DNA of 43,392 nt from Verrucomicrobiaceae bacterium (GTDB taxonomy: Bacteria; Verrucomicrobiota; Verrucomicrobiia; Verrucomicrobiales; Akkermansiaceae): the NCBI GenBank assembly GCA_027486655.1, contig JAIXOR010000066.1:1-43392 (forward strand), written 5' to 3'. Both the position numbers and the translations under genes were made by a program. A model generated the notes under the pieces. That model saw only the letters and a list, made by a program, of their open reading frames with translations, was not told where the DNA came from and did not search any database. Numbering within the stretch: the first letter of the stretch is position 1; every line of letters starts with the position of its first letter. Below, one piece after another: positions 27,895-36,991 of the stretch.

Positions 27895-29187
27895 TTACTT
27901 GATGCTGGAGATGGTTTGGAAGATGGCGGTGATCATCAGGTAGGCCATGGCTCCGATGAGGGTGGCCATGATGATGAGCACGGTGGGCATGATGAGTGCC
28001 ATGATGCGCTGGAGGTCCTTGTCGAGCTCCTTGTCATAGCGCTCGGCAGCGCGGCGGAGCGATTGGTCGATCTTGCCGGTTTGTTCGCCGACGGAAATCA
28101 TGTCGATGAGAAGGGGCGGGAAGGTGCCGTTGCGGATGAGGGCTTTGGAGAACGAGCGTCCGTCGCCGACTTGTGAGATCACCTGGTCGAGGGCGGCGCG
28201 GAGGGATCGGTTCTGGGTGGCGTCCCGCGAGAGTTCGAGGGCGCGGAGCAGCGGGAGGCCATTGCCGACGAGGTTGGCCATGGTTTCGAGGAACTGGACG
28301 TAGAAGCGGCTGGTGATGACGGGTCCCATCAGCGGCAGCTTGAGTTTCATGCGGTCCCAGGCGGGTTTGTTCGCCTCGTTGTCCTTCCAGGCCTTGAAGA
28401 AGATGGCTCCGGCGAGGATGCTGAGGAGCATGACGATCCACCACTTGGTGAGGAAGTTGGAGGCTCCGATGAGGATGGCCGCGCCGAGGGGGATCTCACC
28501 GCCGCTGCTCTTGATGAGCTGGGTGAGCTGTGGGATGAGGGTGGTGACGAAGATGATCGAGACGCCGATGCCCGCGACAACGAGGAAGGCGGGGTAGATC
28601 ATCGCGAGGATGAGGCGGGACTGCAGCTCGGCGAGGGTCTTGAGGTAGTGGGCCTGGCGTTTGAGGATGGTATCGAGCGCGCCAGAGGCCTCGCCGGCGG
28701 CGGCCAGCGAGCAGTAGAGCGGCCCGAAGCTGGGGCTCACTTTCTTGAGGGCCACGGAGAAGTTCACGCCATCGCGCACGATCTGGCGGACCTTGAAGGA
28801 AACGGCTTTCAGGTTGCCGAGTTCCTGGCGGCTTTCCATCGACTTGAGAGCGGGCTCCAGCTGGAGGCCGGCGCTGAGCATGTCCGAGAGCTCCTCGGTG
28901 AAGAGGACGACTTCCTGTTTCTTGAGCTTGATGGGGCCCTCGGGAATGCCGGCGTCTTCGGTGGCGGCGTTCGACTTGGCGGAGGGTTTGGGAGCCTCTT
29001 CGGCCTTGGCCTTGGTGCCGCCGGATTTGCGGGCGGCGGGGGTGGCCCCGGTGGTTTCCTTGAGGTTCACCGGCTGGAGGCCCTTGCGGTCCAGCACGCG
29101 CAGGGCTTCCGGACGGTCCGCGGCATCGATCTCACCGGTGGTGACGGATCCGTTGGCGGCGAGGGCTTTGTAGGCGAAGACGGGCAT
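27895..29187 (-). CDS. type II secretion / type IV pilus inner-membrane platform protein (GspF/PilC family)
   Basis: 430 residues. Starts with the family N-terminus MPVFAYKALAANGSVTTGEI, then a low-complexity Ala/Lys/Pro linker (about 46-85), followed by two copies of the T2SSF domain (first around KKQEVVLFTEELSDMLSAG, second around SRFYVQFLETMANLVGNGLP). Three membrane segments are visible (LILAMIYPAFLVVAGIGVSI, IVMLLSILAGAIFF, and one near the C-terminus). It is the platform around which pseudopilins assemble. It lies 83 bases after the GspE/PilB-like gene. No secretin or other gsp genes are in the window. Confidence 0.93.
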   Translation of the reverse strand: MPVFAYKALAANGSVTTGEIDAADRPEALRVLDRKGLQPVNLKETTGATPAARKSGGTKAKAEEAPKPSAKSNAATEDAGIPEGPIKLKKQEVVLFTEELSDMLSAGLQLEPALKSMESRQELGNLKAVSFKVRQIVRDGVNFSVALKKVSPSFGPLYCSLAAAGEASGALDTILKRQAHYLKTLAELQSRLILAMIYPAFLVVAGIGVSIIFVTTLIPQLTQLIKSSGGEIPLGAAILIGASNFLTKWWIVMLLSILAGAIFFKAWKDNEANKPAWDRMKLKLPLMGPVITSRFYVQFLETMANLVGNGLPLLRALELSRDATQNRSLRAALDQVISQVGDGRSFSKALIRNGTFPPLLIDMISVGEQTGKIDQSLRRAAERYDKELDKDLQRIMALIMPTVLIIMATLIGAMAYLMITAIFQTISSIK

Positions 29188-29270
29188 GGGAGATCGTGGA
29201 TGCTGGATAGTGGATGATCAGCGGCTCTTCTAAAATCTACGGTCTACAATCCACCATCTTCTATCAGAGT

Positions 29271-30986
29271 TTACTCCGCACCGCCGATGTCCGAGGAGGT
29301 GACGGAGATGACTTCCTCGATGGTGGTGAGACCCTGGAGGACCTTGTGCCAGCCGTAGGTGCGCATCGGCACGTATCCATCGCGGAAGGCCTGTTCGCGC
29401 ATTTTCGGAGCGGGGGCGCTGTGGGCGACGAGTTCCTGCATGGCGGGGGTGAGGAGCACCACTTCGTAAATCGCAAGGCGTCCGGCGAAACCGGTGCCGC
29501 GGCAGCGGTCGCAGCCCTTGGGTTGATAAACCTGGCCGGGGATGTCGAGCGGGATGCCGAGGTCCACTTTGTCCGAGGTTGAAACGTCGCGCGTTGTCTT
29601 GCAGTGCGGGCAGAGGCGGCGGACGAGGCGCTGAGCGAGGAAGGCGCGCACGGCGGCGGAGACGAGGAAGGGTTCCACGCCCATGTCCACCAGACGGCTG
29701 ATGCCGCCCATGGCGTCGTTGGTGTGGAGGGTGGAGAACACCAAGTGCCCTGTGAGAGAGGCGCGGATGGCGATCTCGGCGGTTTCCAGGTCGCGGATTT
29801 CCCCGATCATGACGATGTTGGGGTCCGCGCGGAGGATCGAGCGCAGGGCGGTGGCGAAGGTGAGGCCGATCTCGGACTTCACGGCGATCTGCATGACGCC
29901 GGTGAGTTTGTTTTCGACGGGGTCCTCGACGGTGACGATGCGGCGTTCCGGGTGGTTCACCTCGCTGAGGAAGGAGTAGAGCGAGGTGGATTTGCCGGAG
30001 CCGGTGGGGCCGGTGATGAGGATGATGCCGTTGGGCAGGTGGAGGAGTTGCTTGATCTTCGACTCCACGAAGGACTCCATGCCGAGCTTGGCGAGGTTGA
30101 ACTTCTCCTGGTTGAGAAGGCGGAGGGAAACGCTCTCGCCCTCGACGGTGGGGACGGTGGCGACGCGGACGTCGATGGTGGCTCCTTCGAACTGGAGGTT
30201 GATACGGCCGTCCTGCGGGACGCGGCGCTCGGCGATGTCGAGGCGCGACATGATTTTCAGACGGGCGATGACCGAGCTCTGGAGGGCCTTGATGTTTTCC
30301 GGCACGGCGACCTCGATGAGGCGGCCGTCGATGCGGTAGCGGATGCGCAGGTTGGTGGCGAGCGGCTCGACGTGGATGTCGGTGGCGCGTTGTTCGAGGG
30401 CCTCGCGGATGATCTGGTTGACGAACTTGACGACGCTGGCCTCCTCGTCGTCGTCCTGGTCGATCACATTGGCCTCGTCCTCGCCGTGTTCGAGGTTGTC
30501 GTAGTCGAAGTCGCGGCCTTCGAGGATCTGCTCGAAGGTGTCCGCGCCGACGCCGTAGAGGCGGCGGAGGGCTTCGTGGAGGCGTTTTCTGGAGGCCATG
30601 CACCAGTCGATGGGCAGGTCGAGTTCCTGCGCGGCGGCCTGGCGGGCGACGAGGTTGAAGGGATCGAAGGTGGCGAGTTTGAGGCGTTTGTGATCGCCCT
30701 CGCCGGTGATTTCCACGGGAAGGAGCCGGTGGCGCAGGGCGATGCGGGGTCCGCAGGCCTCACGGAGCGGCAGGGGTGTCTCGGCCACCGGGATGCTGTC
30801 CAGCCACTCCATGCCGAGGTCGAGGGCGAGCTCGCGCATGTAGCGTTCCTCATCGACCACGCCGGCGTCCAGGACGTCGTCGATGGGCGAGCGCTGGCGT
30901 TGGGCCGCCGCTTGCAGCACTTCGGTGAGTGCCGGGATGTCGTCGCATCCGGTGCGGCGTGCGGGTTCGAGGAGAAGCTGGGTCAT
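29271..30986 (-). CDS. type II secretion / type IV pilus assembly ATPase (GspE/PilB family)
   Basis: 571 residues. N-terminal MshEN-like domain (about 1-150), then the hexameric ATPase: Walker A GPTGSGKST 326-334, Asp box VTVEDPVE, Walker B IVMIGEIRD 391-399, His box region LTGHLVFSTLHTND. The tetracysteine zinc site is CPHC (459-462) plus CDRC (492-495), usual for GspE/PilB and absent from PilT retraction ATPases. It powers assembly of a pseudopilus or pilus at the inner membrane. It is paired with the GspF/PilC-like gene; whether it serves secretion or pili cannot be told here, but prepilin-like proteins at 9570-10361 and 42716-43201 are possible clients. Confidence 0.94.
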   Translation of the reverse strand: MTQLLLEPARRTGCDDIPALTEVLQAAAQRQRSPIDDVLDAGVVDEERYMRELALDLGMEWLDSIPVAETPLPLREACGPRIALRHRLLPVEITGEGDHKRLKLATFDPFNLVARQAAAQELDLPIDWCMASRKRLHEALRRLYGVGADTFEQILEGRDFDYDNLEHGEDEANVIDQDDDEEASVVKFVNQIIREALEQRATDIHVEPLATNLRIRYRIDGRLIEVAVPENIKALQSSVIARLKIMSRLDIAERRVPQDGRINLQFEGATIDVRVATVPTVEGESVSLRLLNQEKFNLAKLGMESFVESKIKQLLHLPNGIILITGPTGSGKSTSLYSFLSEVNHPERRIVTVEDPVENKLTGVMQIAVKSEIGLTFATALRSILRADPNIVMIGEIRDLETAEIAIRASLTGHLVFSTLHTNDAMGGISRLVDMGVEPFLVSAAVRAFLAQRLVRRLCPHCKTTRDVSTSDKVDLGIPLDIPGQVYQPKGCDRCRGTGFAGRLAIYEVVLLTPAMQELVAHSAPAPKMREQAFRDGYVPMRTYGWHKVLQGLTTIEEVISVTSSDIGGAE

Positions 30987-31056
30987 GTTTCGCGGACGTC
31001 TTGTCGCTTAAAACCCCCGCGGGCGCAATCTGTCTCTTGAAAATGGGGTCGCGGGG

Positions 31057-32913
31057 CTAGATGGCGACTTTTCCGTAGAATTTCCGGTGCCAGACTTCGA
31101 GGCCCATGAGCGTCCAGAGCCGGTGTTCCTCGTTGCGGCGGCGGCGTTCGTGGTCGGCGAGCAGGGATTCGACGACCTTGTGGTCGAAATACGAGCTGAC
31201 GAACGAGTCCGGGCCGAGGAGCAGGTCGCGCACGTAGTCGCGCAGGCCGCCGCGGAACCATTCGTCGAGGGGCACCTTGAAGCCGACCTTCTTGCGGTCC
31301 ACGATGTTGGCAGGGAGGTGGCGGCGGGCGATTTCCTTGACGATCCATTTGCCGCTGAGGCCGCGGATTTTCATGCCGGAGGAGACGCGGAAGGCGAGCT
31401 CGACGAGTTCGTGGTCGAGGAAGGGCGGGCGGTTTTCGATGCTGGCGGCCATGGACATGCGGTCGCCGCGTTCGAGCAGGTTGTCGGCGAGCCAGGTGTG
31501 GCAGTCCACGTAGAGCATGCGGCGGAGGTGGTCGCCCTGCGCGCGGTCCCACTGGCCGGGGTTGCGGAAGGATCCGAAGCCCGGGCGCAATGCGCGGCGC
31601 TCGAACCAGGTGAAGGGACCGAACCAGGTTTGCATGCGTTCGCCGGTGCTGCGGGAGGTGAGGGCCCGTGCGGCCTGGCGGGCGCGGTGTTTGGATTCCG
31701 GCAGCATGCGTTCGATGGCGCGGAAGGCGGGCACGCGGAGGGAGGCGGGAAAACCGGCGAGCGGTGCGAGTTTCGGTTCGAAGGCGTATTTTGGATATCC
31801 GCCGAAGATTTCATCGCTGCCCTCGCCGGAGAGGAGGACCTTGACCTCGGAGCGGGCCTGCTTCGCGATCTTGTAGATGGCGATGTCCGCGGGTTGGCTG
31901 ATCGGGCCGTCGCGGTGCCAGGTGAGGGTTTCCCAGAGTTCGCGGAAGTCATCGGCGGAGACCATCACTTCGTGGTGGGTGGTGCCCACGGCCTCGCTGA
32001 CCTGGCGGGCGTAAGGCAGCTCGTCGAAGCGCGGATCCGAGAAGCCTGCGGCGAAGGTCTGCACCTCACCGCCCTCGCGGAGTTTCTTCATGAGCGCCAC
32101 GGTGAGGCTGCTGTCGAGGCCGCCACTGAGATAGGCGCCTACCGGGACATCGGCGACGAGGCGCAGGGCCACGGCCTCGCGGAGTTTGCGGTCCACCTCG
32201 CGGATGGCCTCGTCGCCATCGAGGATCGGTGTGTTTTCCCCGGCGGGGAGTGACCAGTAGGTTTCCTGGCGGAGGATCCCGTCGCGGCCAACGCGCAGGG
32301 CGGTGCCTGGAGCGAGCTTGCGAATGCCCTTGAAGAGGGTGAGCGGCGGCGGCACGGACCCATAGGTGAGGTAGTCCTCGACCGCATCGCCATCGACACC
32401 CGGGGTGCCGATGAGGGCGATGAGCGCCTTCACCTCGCTGGCAAAGGCGAGGAAACCCGGGCCTTCATGATAATACAAAGGCAGGATGCCCATGCGGTCG
32501 CGGGCGAGCAGCAGTTCGCCGGAGGCTTCGTCGAAATAAGCGAAAGCAAACTGCCCGTTGAGGTCGGCGAGGCCGGCCAGGTTCTTGAGCCGCAGGGTTT
32601 CCAGCAGCACCTCGGTATCGCCATGCGTGCGCAGGGTGGTGCCGCGGCGGGAGAGCTCGTTTCTAACCGTCTGATAGTTGAAGATCTCGCCGTTGAAGGT
32701 GATGTGTGCCGGGCCGTTGGCCGAGCTCATCGGCTGGGGCGAGCCAGCGAGGTCGATGATGGAAAGCCGGGTGTGGCCGAATCCCACATCGCCGAAAACC
32801 CGGTATCCTTCACCATCTGGTCCGCGGTGGCCGAGCGTGGCGGCCATGGTGCGGAGATCCTGTTCCTCGACCTTGCGGCCGTCGAAGCGCCGGAGTCCTA
32901 CGAAACCGCACAT
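31057..32913 (-). CDS. asnB: asparagine synthase (glutamine-hydrolysing), AsnB type
   Basis: 618 residues. The start at ATG 32911-32913 is fixed by the N-terminal nucleophile Cys2 (MCGFVGLRRF) and a good ribosome-binding site, AGGAGG, just upstream. The glutaminase domain has RGPDGEG and FNGEIFNY. The synthetase domain has the PP-loop SGGLDSS near residue 262 and the LSGEGSDEIFGGYPKY motif. It transfers ammonia from glutamine to aspartate or, in exopolysaccharide clusters, possibly to a sugar or acyl acceptor. It overlaps the end of the upstream glycosyltransferase gene by 16 bases, so the two are translationally coupled. Confidence 0.95.
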   Translation of the reverse strand: MCGFVGLRRFDGRKVEEQDLRTMAATLGHRGPDGEGYRVFGDVGFGHTRLSIIDLAGSPQPMSSANGPAHITFNGEIFNYQTVRNELSRRGTTLRTHGDTEVLLETLRLKNLAGLADLNGQFAFAYFDEASGELLLARDRMGILPLYYHEGPGFLAFASEVKALIALIGTPGVDGDAVEDYLTYGSVPPPLTLFKGIRKLAPGTALRVGRDGILRQETYWSLPAGENTPILDGDEAIREVDRKLREAVALRLVADVPVGAYLSGGLDSSLTVALMKKLREGGEVQTFAAGFSDPRFDELPYARQVSEAVGTTHHEVMVSADDFRELWETLTWHRDGPISQPADIAIYKIAKQARSEVKVLLSGEGSDEIFGGYPKYAFEPKLAPLAGFPASLRVPAFRAIERMLPESKHRARQAARALTSRSTGERMQTWFGPFTWFERRALRPGFGSFRNPGQWDRAQGDHLRRMLYVDCHTWLADNLLERGDRMSMAASIENRPPFLDHELVELAFRVSSGMKIRGLSGKWIVKEIARRHLPANIVDRKKVGFKVPLDEWFRGGLRDYVRDLLLGPDSFVSSYFDHKVVESLLADHERRRRNEEHRLWTLMGLEVWHRKFYGKVAI

Positions 32914-34109
32914 GCGGCCTCCTTTCCGGAAAGCGAGGGCTGCTTGCGGGCGGCGACGTGGTCGAGCACGGCGAGCAGCTCGTCGGTGCGGTCGTTCCAG
33001 GTGGCGCGGCCGAGAAGGCGCTCGCGGTCGCCGGGAGCCTTGAGGCCCTGCACCACTGCATCGATGCGCTCGAGGAACTCCTCGCCGGAGCGGGCGACGT
33101 GCACGTGATCGAGATAATACTCCACTTCGGGGAAATAGGTGGTGACCACTTCCTGGCCGAGCGAGAGATATTCCTTCATCTTGATCGGGTTGCAGGACTT
33201 GATCCACTCATTGTCGAGCCAGGGCATGATCGAGACATCGAAGTCCGCGCCGAGGTCCGGGATTTCCTGATAGGGCCGGAAGCCGAGGTGATGAACGTTG
33301 GGATAGCGGGTGAGCCGGTCCATCGGCAGGGTGGCATCGCCGATGAGGACGAGGCTGTATTGCGGGCGTTCTTTGGCGACGAGCTCTAGCAGATCGAAGT
33401 CCACGACGTAGTCATCGAGCCCACCGAAGAAGCCGATGATCGGGCGTTTGCAGCCGAGCGCGGTGAGTTTTTCGGTGCGCGGGCGCGGGGCGAAGTGGCG
33501 GGTGTCCACGCCGTGATCGAGGAAATGCGAGCGTCCGCCGGTGAAGGATTTCTCACTCTCCAGGAAGGTGCGGCTCGAGTAGAGCACGGCGTCGGATTTG
33601 GAGAAGAGCTCCTGTTCGAGATGTTTGATGAACGAAGTGTCCGCCTCGGTGAAGGCCGAGTGTTTGTCGCTGCGGTTGTAAACGAGGCTGCTGTGTTTCA
33701 TGTGGCGTGCGACCTCCCAGGCGGTGGGCACGGTGACAATGATATGTGGATCGCGGATGCCCATTTTCCGTGCCTGGCGCTCCACCTGGAAGCGGACGAG
33801 CCATGAGTTGAAGGCGCGTGCCTTTTCACTGCCGTAAAAGGGAAACAGCACGGGCGTCATCACCACGTAGTCGGGTGTCTCCGGCAGCGGACGGCTCACG
33901 CTGCGCAGCATGCTTTTGAACTTCCGCCAGATCCTGCGGAAGGGCAGCGGGCTCTTGCCCGGCATGGGCATGCGCATGCCGATGGAGTTGATGAGAAGGA
34001 CTTTGCGCTTCCGGGCGGCGCGCGTCATCAGCTGGAAATCGCTGTGGGCGCGGTTGTGATACCACCAGTCCTGGCCGCAAAAACAAATGATGTCCGGCGA
34101 TTCTTGCAT
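32898..34109 (-). CDS. glycosyltransferase, family 4/1-like
   Basis: 403 residues from the ATG at 34107-34109 (MQESPDIICFCGQDWWYHNR), the usual beginning for this group; an in-frame ATG 19 codons upstream is less likely. The N-terminal Rossmann-like half includes YNRSDKHSAF and SDAVLYSSRTF. The C-terminal half has the linker PIIGFFGGLDDYVDF-like segment (about 238), VLIGDATL, and the donor-binding region SIMPWLDNEWIKSCNPIKMKEYLSLG with the family E-x-x-S-x-G pattern. Likely transfers an activated sugar onto a surface polysaccharide or small-molecule acceptor. It overlaps asnB. Confidence 0.88.
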   Translation of the reverse strand: MQESPDIICFCGQDWWYHNRAHSDFQLMTRAARKRKVLLINSIGMRMPMPGKSPLPFRRIWRKFKSMLRSVSRPLPETPDYVVMTPVLFPFYGSEKARAFNSWLVRFQVERQARKMGIRDPHIIVTVPTAWEVARHMKHSSLVYNRSDKHSAFTEADTSFIKHLEQELFSKSDAVLYSSRTFLESEKSFTGGRSHFLDHGVDTRHFAPRPRTEKLTALGCKRPIIGFFGGLDDYVVDFDLLELVAKERPQYSLVLIGDATLPMDRLTRYPNVHHLGFRPYQEIPDLGADFDVSIMPWLDNEWIKSCNPIKMKEYLSLGQEVVTTYFPEVEYYLDHVHVARSGEEFLERIDAVVQGLKAPGDRERLLGRATWNDRTDELLAVLDHVAARKQPSLSGKEAACAVS

Positions 34110-34251
34110 GTCGGGGGGAGAAGGGGGGAGACGAGGCATCGCCAAGCACGGCGGAGGCCACATCACCGGATTCCTATCGTTTCACCCCCCCAGCGGCAAG
34201 AACCGCGCCATACGGAATCGCGTAGGGCGCGGGGATTCCACCGTGGGTGGC

Positions 34252-35274
34252 TCAATGCGCGCCGCCGTCCTGCTGGTGCTGGCGGTAGTGCTCGCCCATC
34301 AGGTCGCGGCCGAAGTCACCGGCGGGTTCGCGCCAGGTGCTGTGGGTGTGGTTCGCGTTGTTCTGGGTGTTGGCGCATTCCATGAGAAAGGTGGGCCCCT
34401 GGATGCGGTAATACCAGGCCTCGCCGGGCTTGAGGCTGCCGGCCCAGCCGAAGCGGATGCGGTCGATGCCGGCGGCGGCGATTTTTTTCATGTCCGCCTC
34501 GGCGAGGTCCTTGCGGTGGCGGCTGGTGTATTCGGAGACGAGGTCGAAGAGCGCCTTTTTCTGTGAGGCGTTCATCTCGGAAGCGGGGATGCCGACGGGC
34601 TCGAGTGCGGCGGCCTCGCGGTTTTCGGCGGTGAGGATCTCCGCGGGGGCCTTGTCGCTGAAAAGCACGGCGGATTTCCCGGATTCGACGAGCAGGCTGG
34701 CGAGGGTGCGGGCGAGGTCTTCCTCGGCATGCAGCACGCGCAGTCCCTGATGCTTGCCTTCGCGGACCTCGGCGGGATTGGCACCCATGAACGAGGGCGT
34801 GACCGAGGCTTTGCCGGCGACGAGCGTGTAGTTGAGGGAAAGATGGTGGCCTTCGAACTTCCAGCCCCAGCCCTTGGCATCGCCCGGGCTGCCGAAGATC
34901 GAAACGAAGTAACGACTCGCATCGCGGTAGTCCGGCCGCTTTTCGATCTCGGCGAGGATGCCTTCCAGGGTGAGAATCTGCATCGCCTTGAGGCGGCCTT
35001 TGTCGCTGAGAGCGGCGTCCAGCAGCTTCATCGCGGCGGCGCGCTGGGTCTCGTCCATTTCCTTGAGCGGCAGGCCGCTGCGCAGGCCGACCTGCGGGGT
35101 GAAGCGGAAGTTTTCACGGTCCGGAGCGGTGAAGGGAAAGGCGGCCTTGGCGCGCTTCGCGTCATCGAGCGAGCCAAGGAAGCTCTCGGCGGCGGACTTC
35201 ATGAGATCGGCCGATGGCAGCTCGCGTGCGGCGAGGGGCAGGCAAAGCGCGAGGCAGGCGAGCAGGGATTTCAT
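34252..35274 (-). CDS. secreted DUF3500 protein
   Basis: 340 residues from the ATG at 35272-35274, which starts a signal peptide (MKSLLACLALCLPLAARE). The DUF3500 features are QVGLRSGLPLKEMDETQRAA near residue 65, KFEGHHLSLNYTLV, PSFMGANPAEVREG, and the C-terminal HTHSTWREPAGDFG segment. The family is widespread in environmental bacteria and its biochemical function is not established. Conserved His/Glu clusters would suit a metal site, but that is a guess. It lies in the same direction as the halogenase-like gene upstream (58-base gap). Confidence 0.9.
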   Translation of the reverse strand: MKSLLACLALCLPLAARELPSADLMKSAAESFLGSLDDAKRAKAAFPFTAPDRENFRFTPQVGLRSGLPLKEMDETQRAAAMKLLDAALSDKGRLKAMQILTLEGILAEIEKRPDYRDASRYFVSIFGSPGDAKGWGWKFEGHHLSLNYTLVAGKASVTPSFMGANPAEVREGKHQGLRVLHAEEDLARTLASLLVESGKSAVLFSDKAPAEILTAENREAAALEPVGIPASEMNASQKKALFDLVSEYTSRHRKDLAEADMKKIAAAGIDRIRFGWAGSLKPGEAWYYRIQGPTFLMECANTQNNANHTHSTWREPAGDFGRDLMGEHYRQHQQDGGAH

Positions 35275-35332
35275 CCCGCACAGTCCACGCGGAATCCGGG
35301 CGCTTGGCAATCGCGGGTTTCGCCGCCGTGCT

Positions 35333-36889
35333 TCAGGCTGCCTCGCTCGCGGGCTTGCCAGTAGGCTCCGGCTCGGGCCCCCAGGTGCGCCAACCTTCGG
35401 TGAGCTCCAGCTTCGCCCATTCGCCCAGCAGCGGGATGAGCCGCCAGATTTCCTTCCGATTGAGCGTGAATCCCGGGATCAAATGCCGCCGCCGGTCGTT
35501 GGCCCGGCCGGTGAGCCCGAGCCGCCGCCGCCGCGCGCCGATCCGGGCAAAGCGCCGGTTGTAAAACGCCATCAGCGAGGCAAAGGCCCCCGCCGCCGGA
35601 TGCGTGAAGGGCGCGGTCTTCCAACCATCCGCCTTCGGATCGAAGACCGCCTGCACCACACCCCAGTAATACAGACTCAGATCCAGCCGGAACGCCAGGT
35701 CTAACAGGTCATACTCGCCGATGTAATGATACTTGTCCCGATACAGCGCGTCGAACCACCGCGAGTGACAGAGCGCCAGATCGGCATTGTGCTTGGAAAC
35801 CACCGGATCCACCTGCTCTCCGGCGCGCTGACGGGCGATGGTGTCCGCCGCGCGCGTCGCGGTGAAGGCGATCCAGTCCATGCCCGGGCTGTAAAACGGG
35901 TCCATGAACGCCGCCGCATCCCCCACCAGCGCGAAGCCGTCACCCGCGAAGGTGGTGCTGAAATACGGCAGGTTCTTGCGCCAGTGCACGTCCTCCGGCA
36001 CATACTCCGCCTTCTCTAACAACTCGCGGGCCACCGGGTGGCGCATCAGAAATGATTTCAAGCGCTCGCCCACGCTTCCACCGCCTGACGGGAAATCGAC
36101 CAACCTCTGGTCGAACACCACGCCCACGCTCATGTCGCCGCCCTTCAGCGGGATCCACCAACTCCACCAACCATCGCCGATGACATGATTCGTCGCGGTG
36201 CCGCGGGTGCCGTGATGGCAGGACGCCCACTCGGGAAATTTTTCCATCAACTCGCGCCCGTCCCAATCCTTCACGCCCTTCCAGCGTGCCCAGGCGGATG
36301 CGGTGGGGTGCGCGGTGTTCGGCCGCCACCAGCCCTCCTTGCGGGCGAGCAGCGCGGCCACTCCGGAGGCGTCCACGATCCATCTTGCGGCCACCTGGCG
36401 GCGCTCGCCGCCCTGCTTCACCTCCATCTCCTGCATGCCTCCTGCGGCCAGCCGGATCTCCGCCACCGTCGCCGGGCGCAGCACCGCCGCGCCACCCTCG
36501 CAGGCACGCCGAAGCACTTCCTCGTCCAGCGCCGCGCGGTCGATTTGATACGATGGAATCCGCGCCAGATACCGCGGGCCGATCTCCGAGGCTTGATCGA
36601 GTTGCTCCACCTTTTCATTCGCAAACCAGAAACGCAGACCCTGTTTGCACAGATGCTTCTCATTGAGGTATTGGGTGAGCCCCAGCACGCGGCCCAGGAA
36701 ATTCCCGCTCACCTCCACGGTCGCCTCGCCCACCCGGCGGCCGAGCGTCTCCACCTTCTCCACAATCAAGACCCGGATCCCCGGATCCCGCCGCATCAAG
36801 AGCGTGGCCGTCGCCGCACCGGACAAGGCTCCACCCACGATCACGACATCGTACGACGGACTCAACTCAGACAGCGAAACGGCAGGCAT
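35333..36889 (-). CDS. flavin-dependent halogenase-like / FAD oxidoreductase
   Basis: 518 residues from the ATG at 36887-36889. The FAD-binding Rossmann motif VVIVGGALSGAATATLL lies at 15-31 and RVGEATVEV at 52-60 fits the halogenase G-E-x-x-x-P region. Lys82 (CKQGLRF) occupies the place of the halogenase active-site Lys. The W-x-W-x-I-P motif is present (WSWWIP, 242-247). FALVGDAAAFMDPFYSPG is the second FAD-binding motif. The W-x-W-x-I-P box is thought to block monooxygenase chemistry in tryptophan-type halogenases. The C-terminus is about 100 residues longer than that of its neighbour. The substrate is unknown. The frame continues upstream through the antisense of the divergent gene, but that is not coding. 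Confidence 0.82.
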   Translation of the reverse strand: MPAVSLSELSPSYDVVIVGGALSGAATATLLMRRDPGIRVLIVEKVETLGRRVGEATVEVSGNFLGRVLGLTQYLNEKHLCKQGLRFWFANEKVEQLDQASEIGPRYLARIPSYQIDRAALDEEVLRRACEGGAAVLRPATVAEIRLAAGGMQEMEVKQGGERRQVAARWIVDASGVAALLARKEGWWRPNTAHPTASAWARWKGVKDWDGRELMEKFPEWASCHHGTRGTATNHVIGDGWWSWWIPLKGGDMSVGVVFDQRLVDFPSGGGSVGERLKSFLMRHPVARELLEKAEYVPEDVHWRKNLPYFSTTFAGDGFALVGDAAAFMDPFYSPGMDWIAFTATRAADTIARQRAGEQVDPVVSKHNADLALCHSRWFDALYRDKYHYIGEYDLLDLAFRLDLSLYYWGVVQAVFDPKADGWKTAPFTHPAAGAFASLMAFYNRRFARIGARRRRLGLTGRANDRRRHLIPGFTLNRKEIWRLIPLLGEWAKLELTEGWRTWGPEPEPTGKPASEAA

Positions 36890-36991
36890 CGCCGCGGAGT
36901 ATGGCCGGAATCCCGCCGGATGCAACTTTTCGCCCGGCCGCCGACTCGGGCGTTGCCTCGCCTCACCCGCTGCGGCAGATTCCGCGCCGTG

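Noticed and set aside
29188..29270. GTAGACCGTAGATTTTAGA-like string between gspE and gspF
   Set aside because: Looks like simple intergenic sequence; no second copy in the window and no hairpin of note.
29604..31040. 478-codon plus-strand acidic frame
   Set aside because: Antisense of the GspE/PilB ATPase; Asp/Glu/Gly-rich low-information translation.
31087..32253. 388-codon plus-strand frame
   Set aside because: Antisense of asnB without motifs.
32914..33207. 98-residue N-terminal extension of asnB
   Set aside because: AsnB needs Cys as residue 2. MCGF at 32913 has a strong ribosome-binding site, and the extension overlaps the glycosyltransferase.
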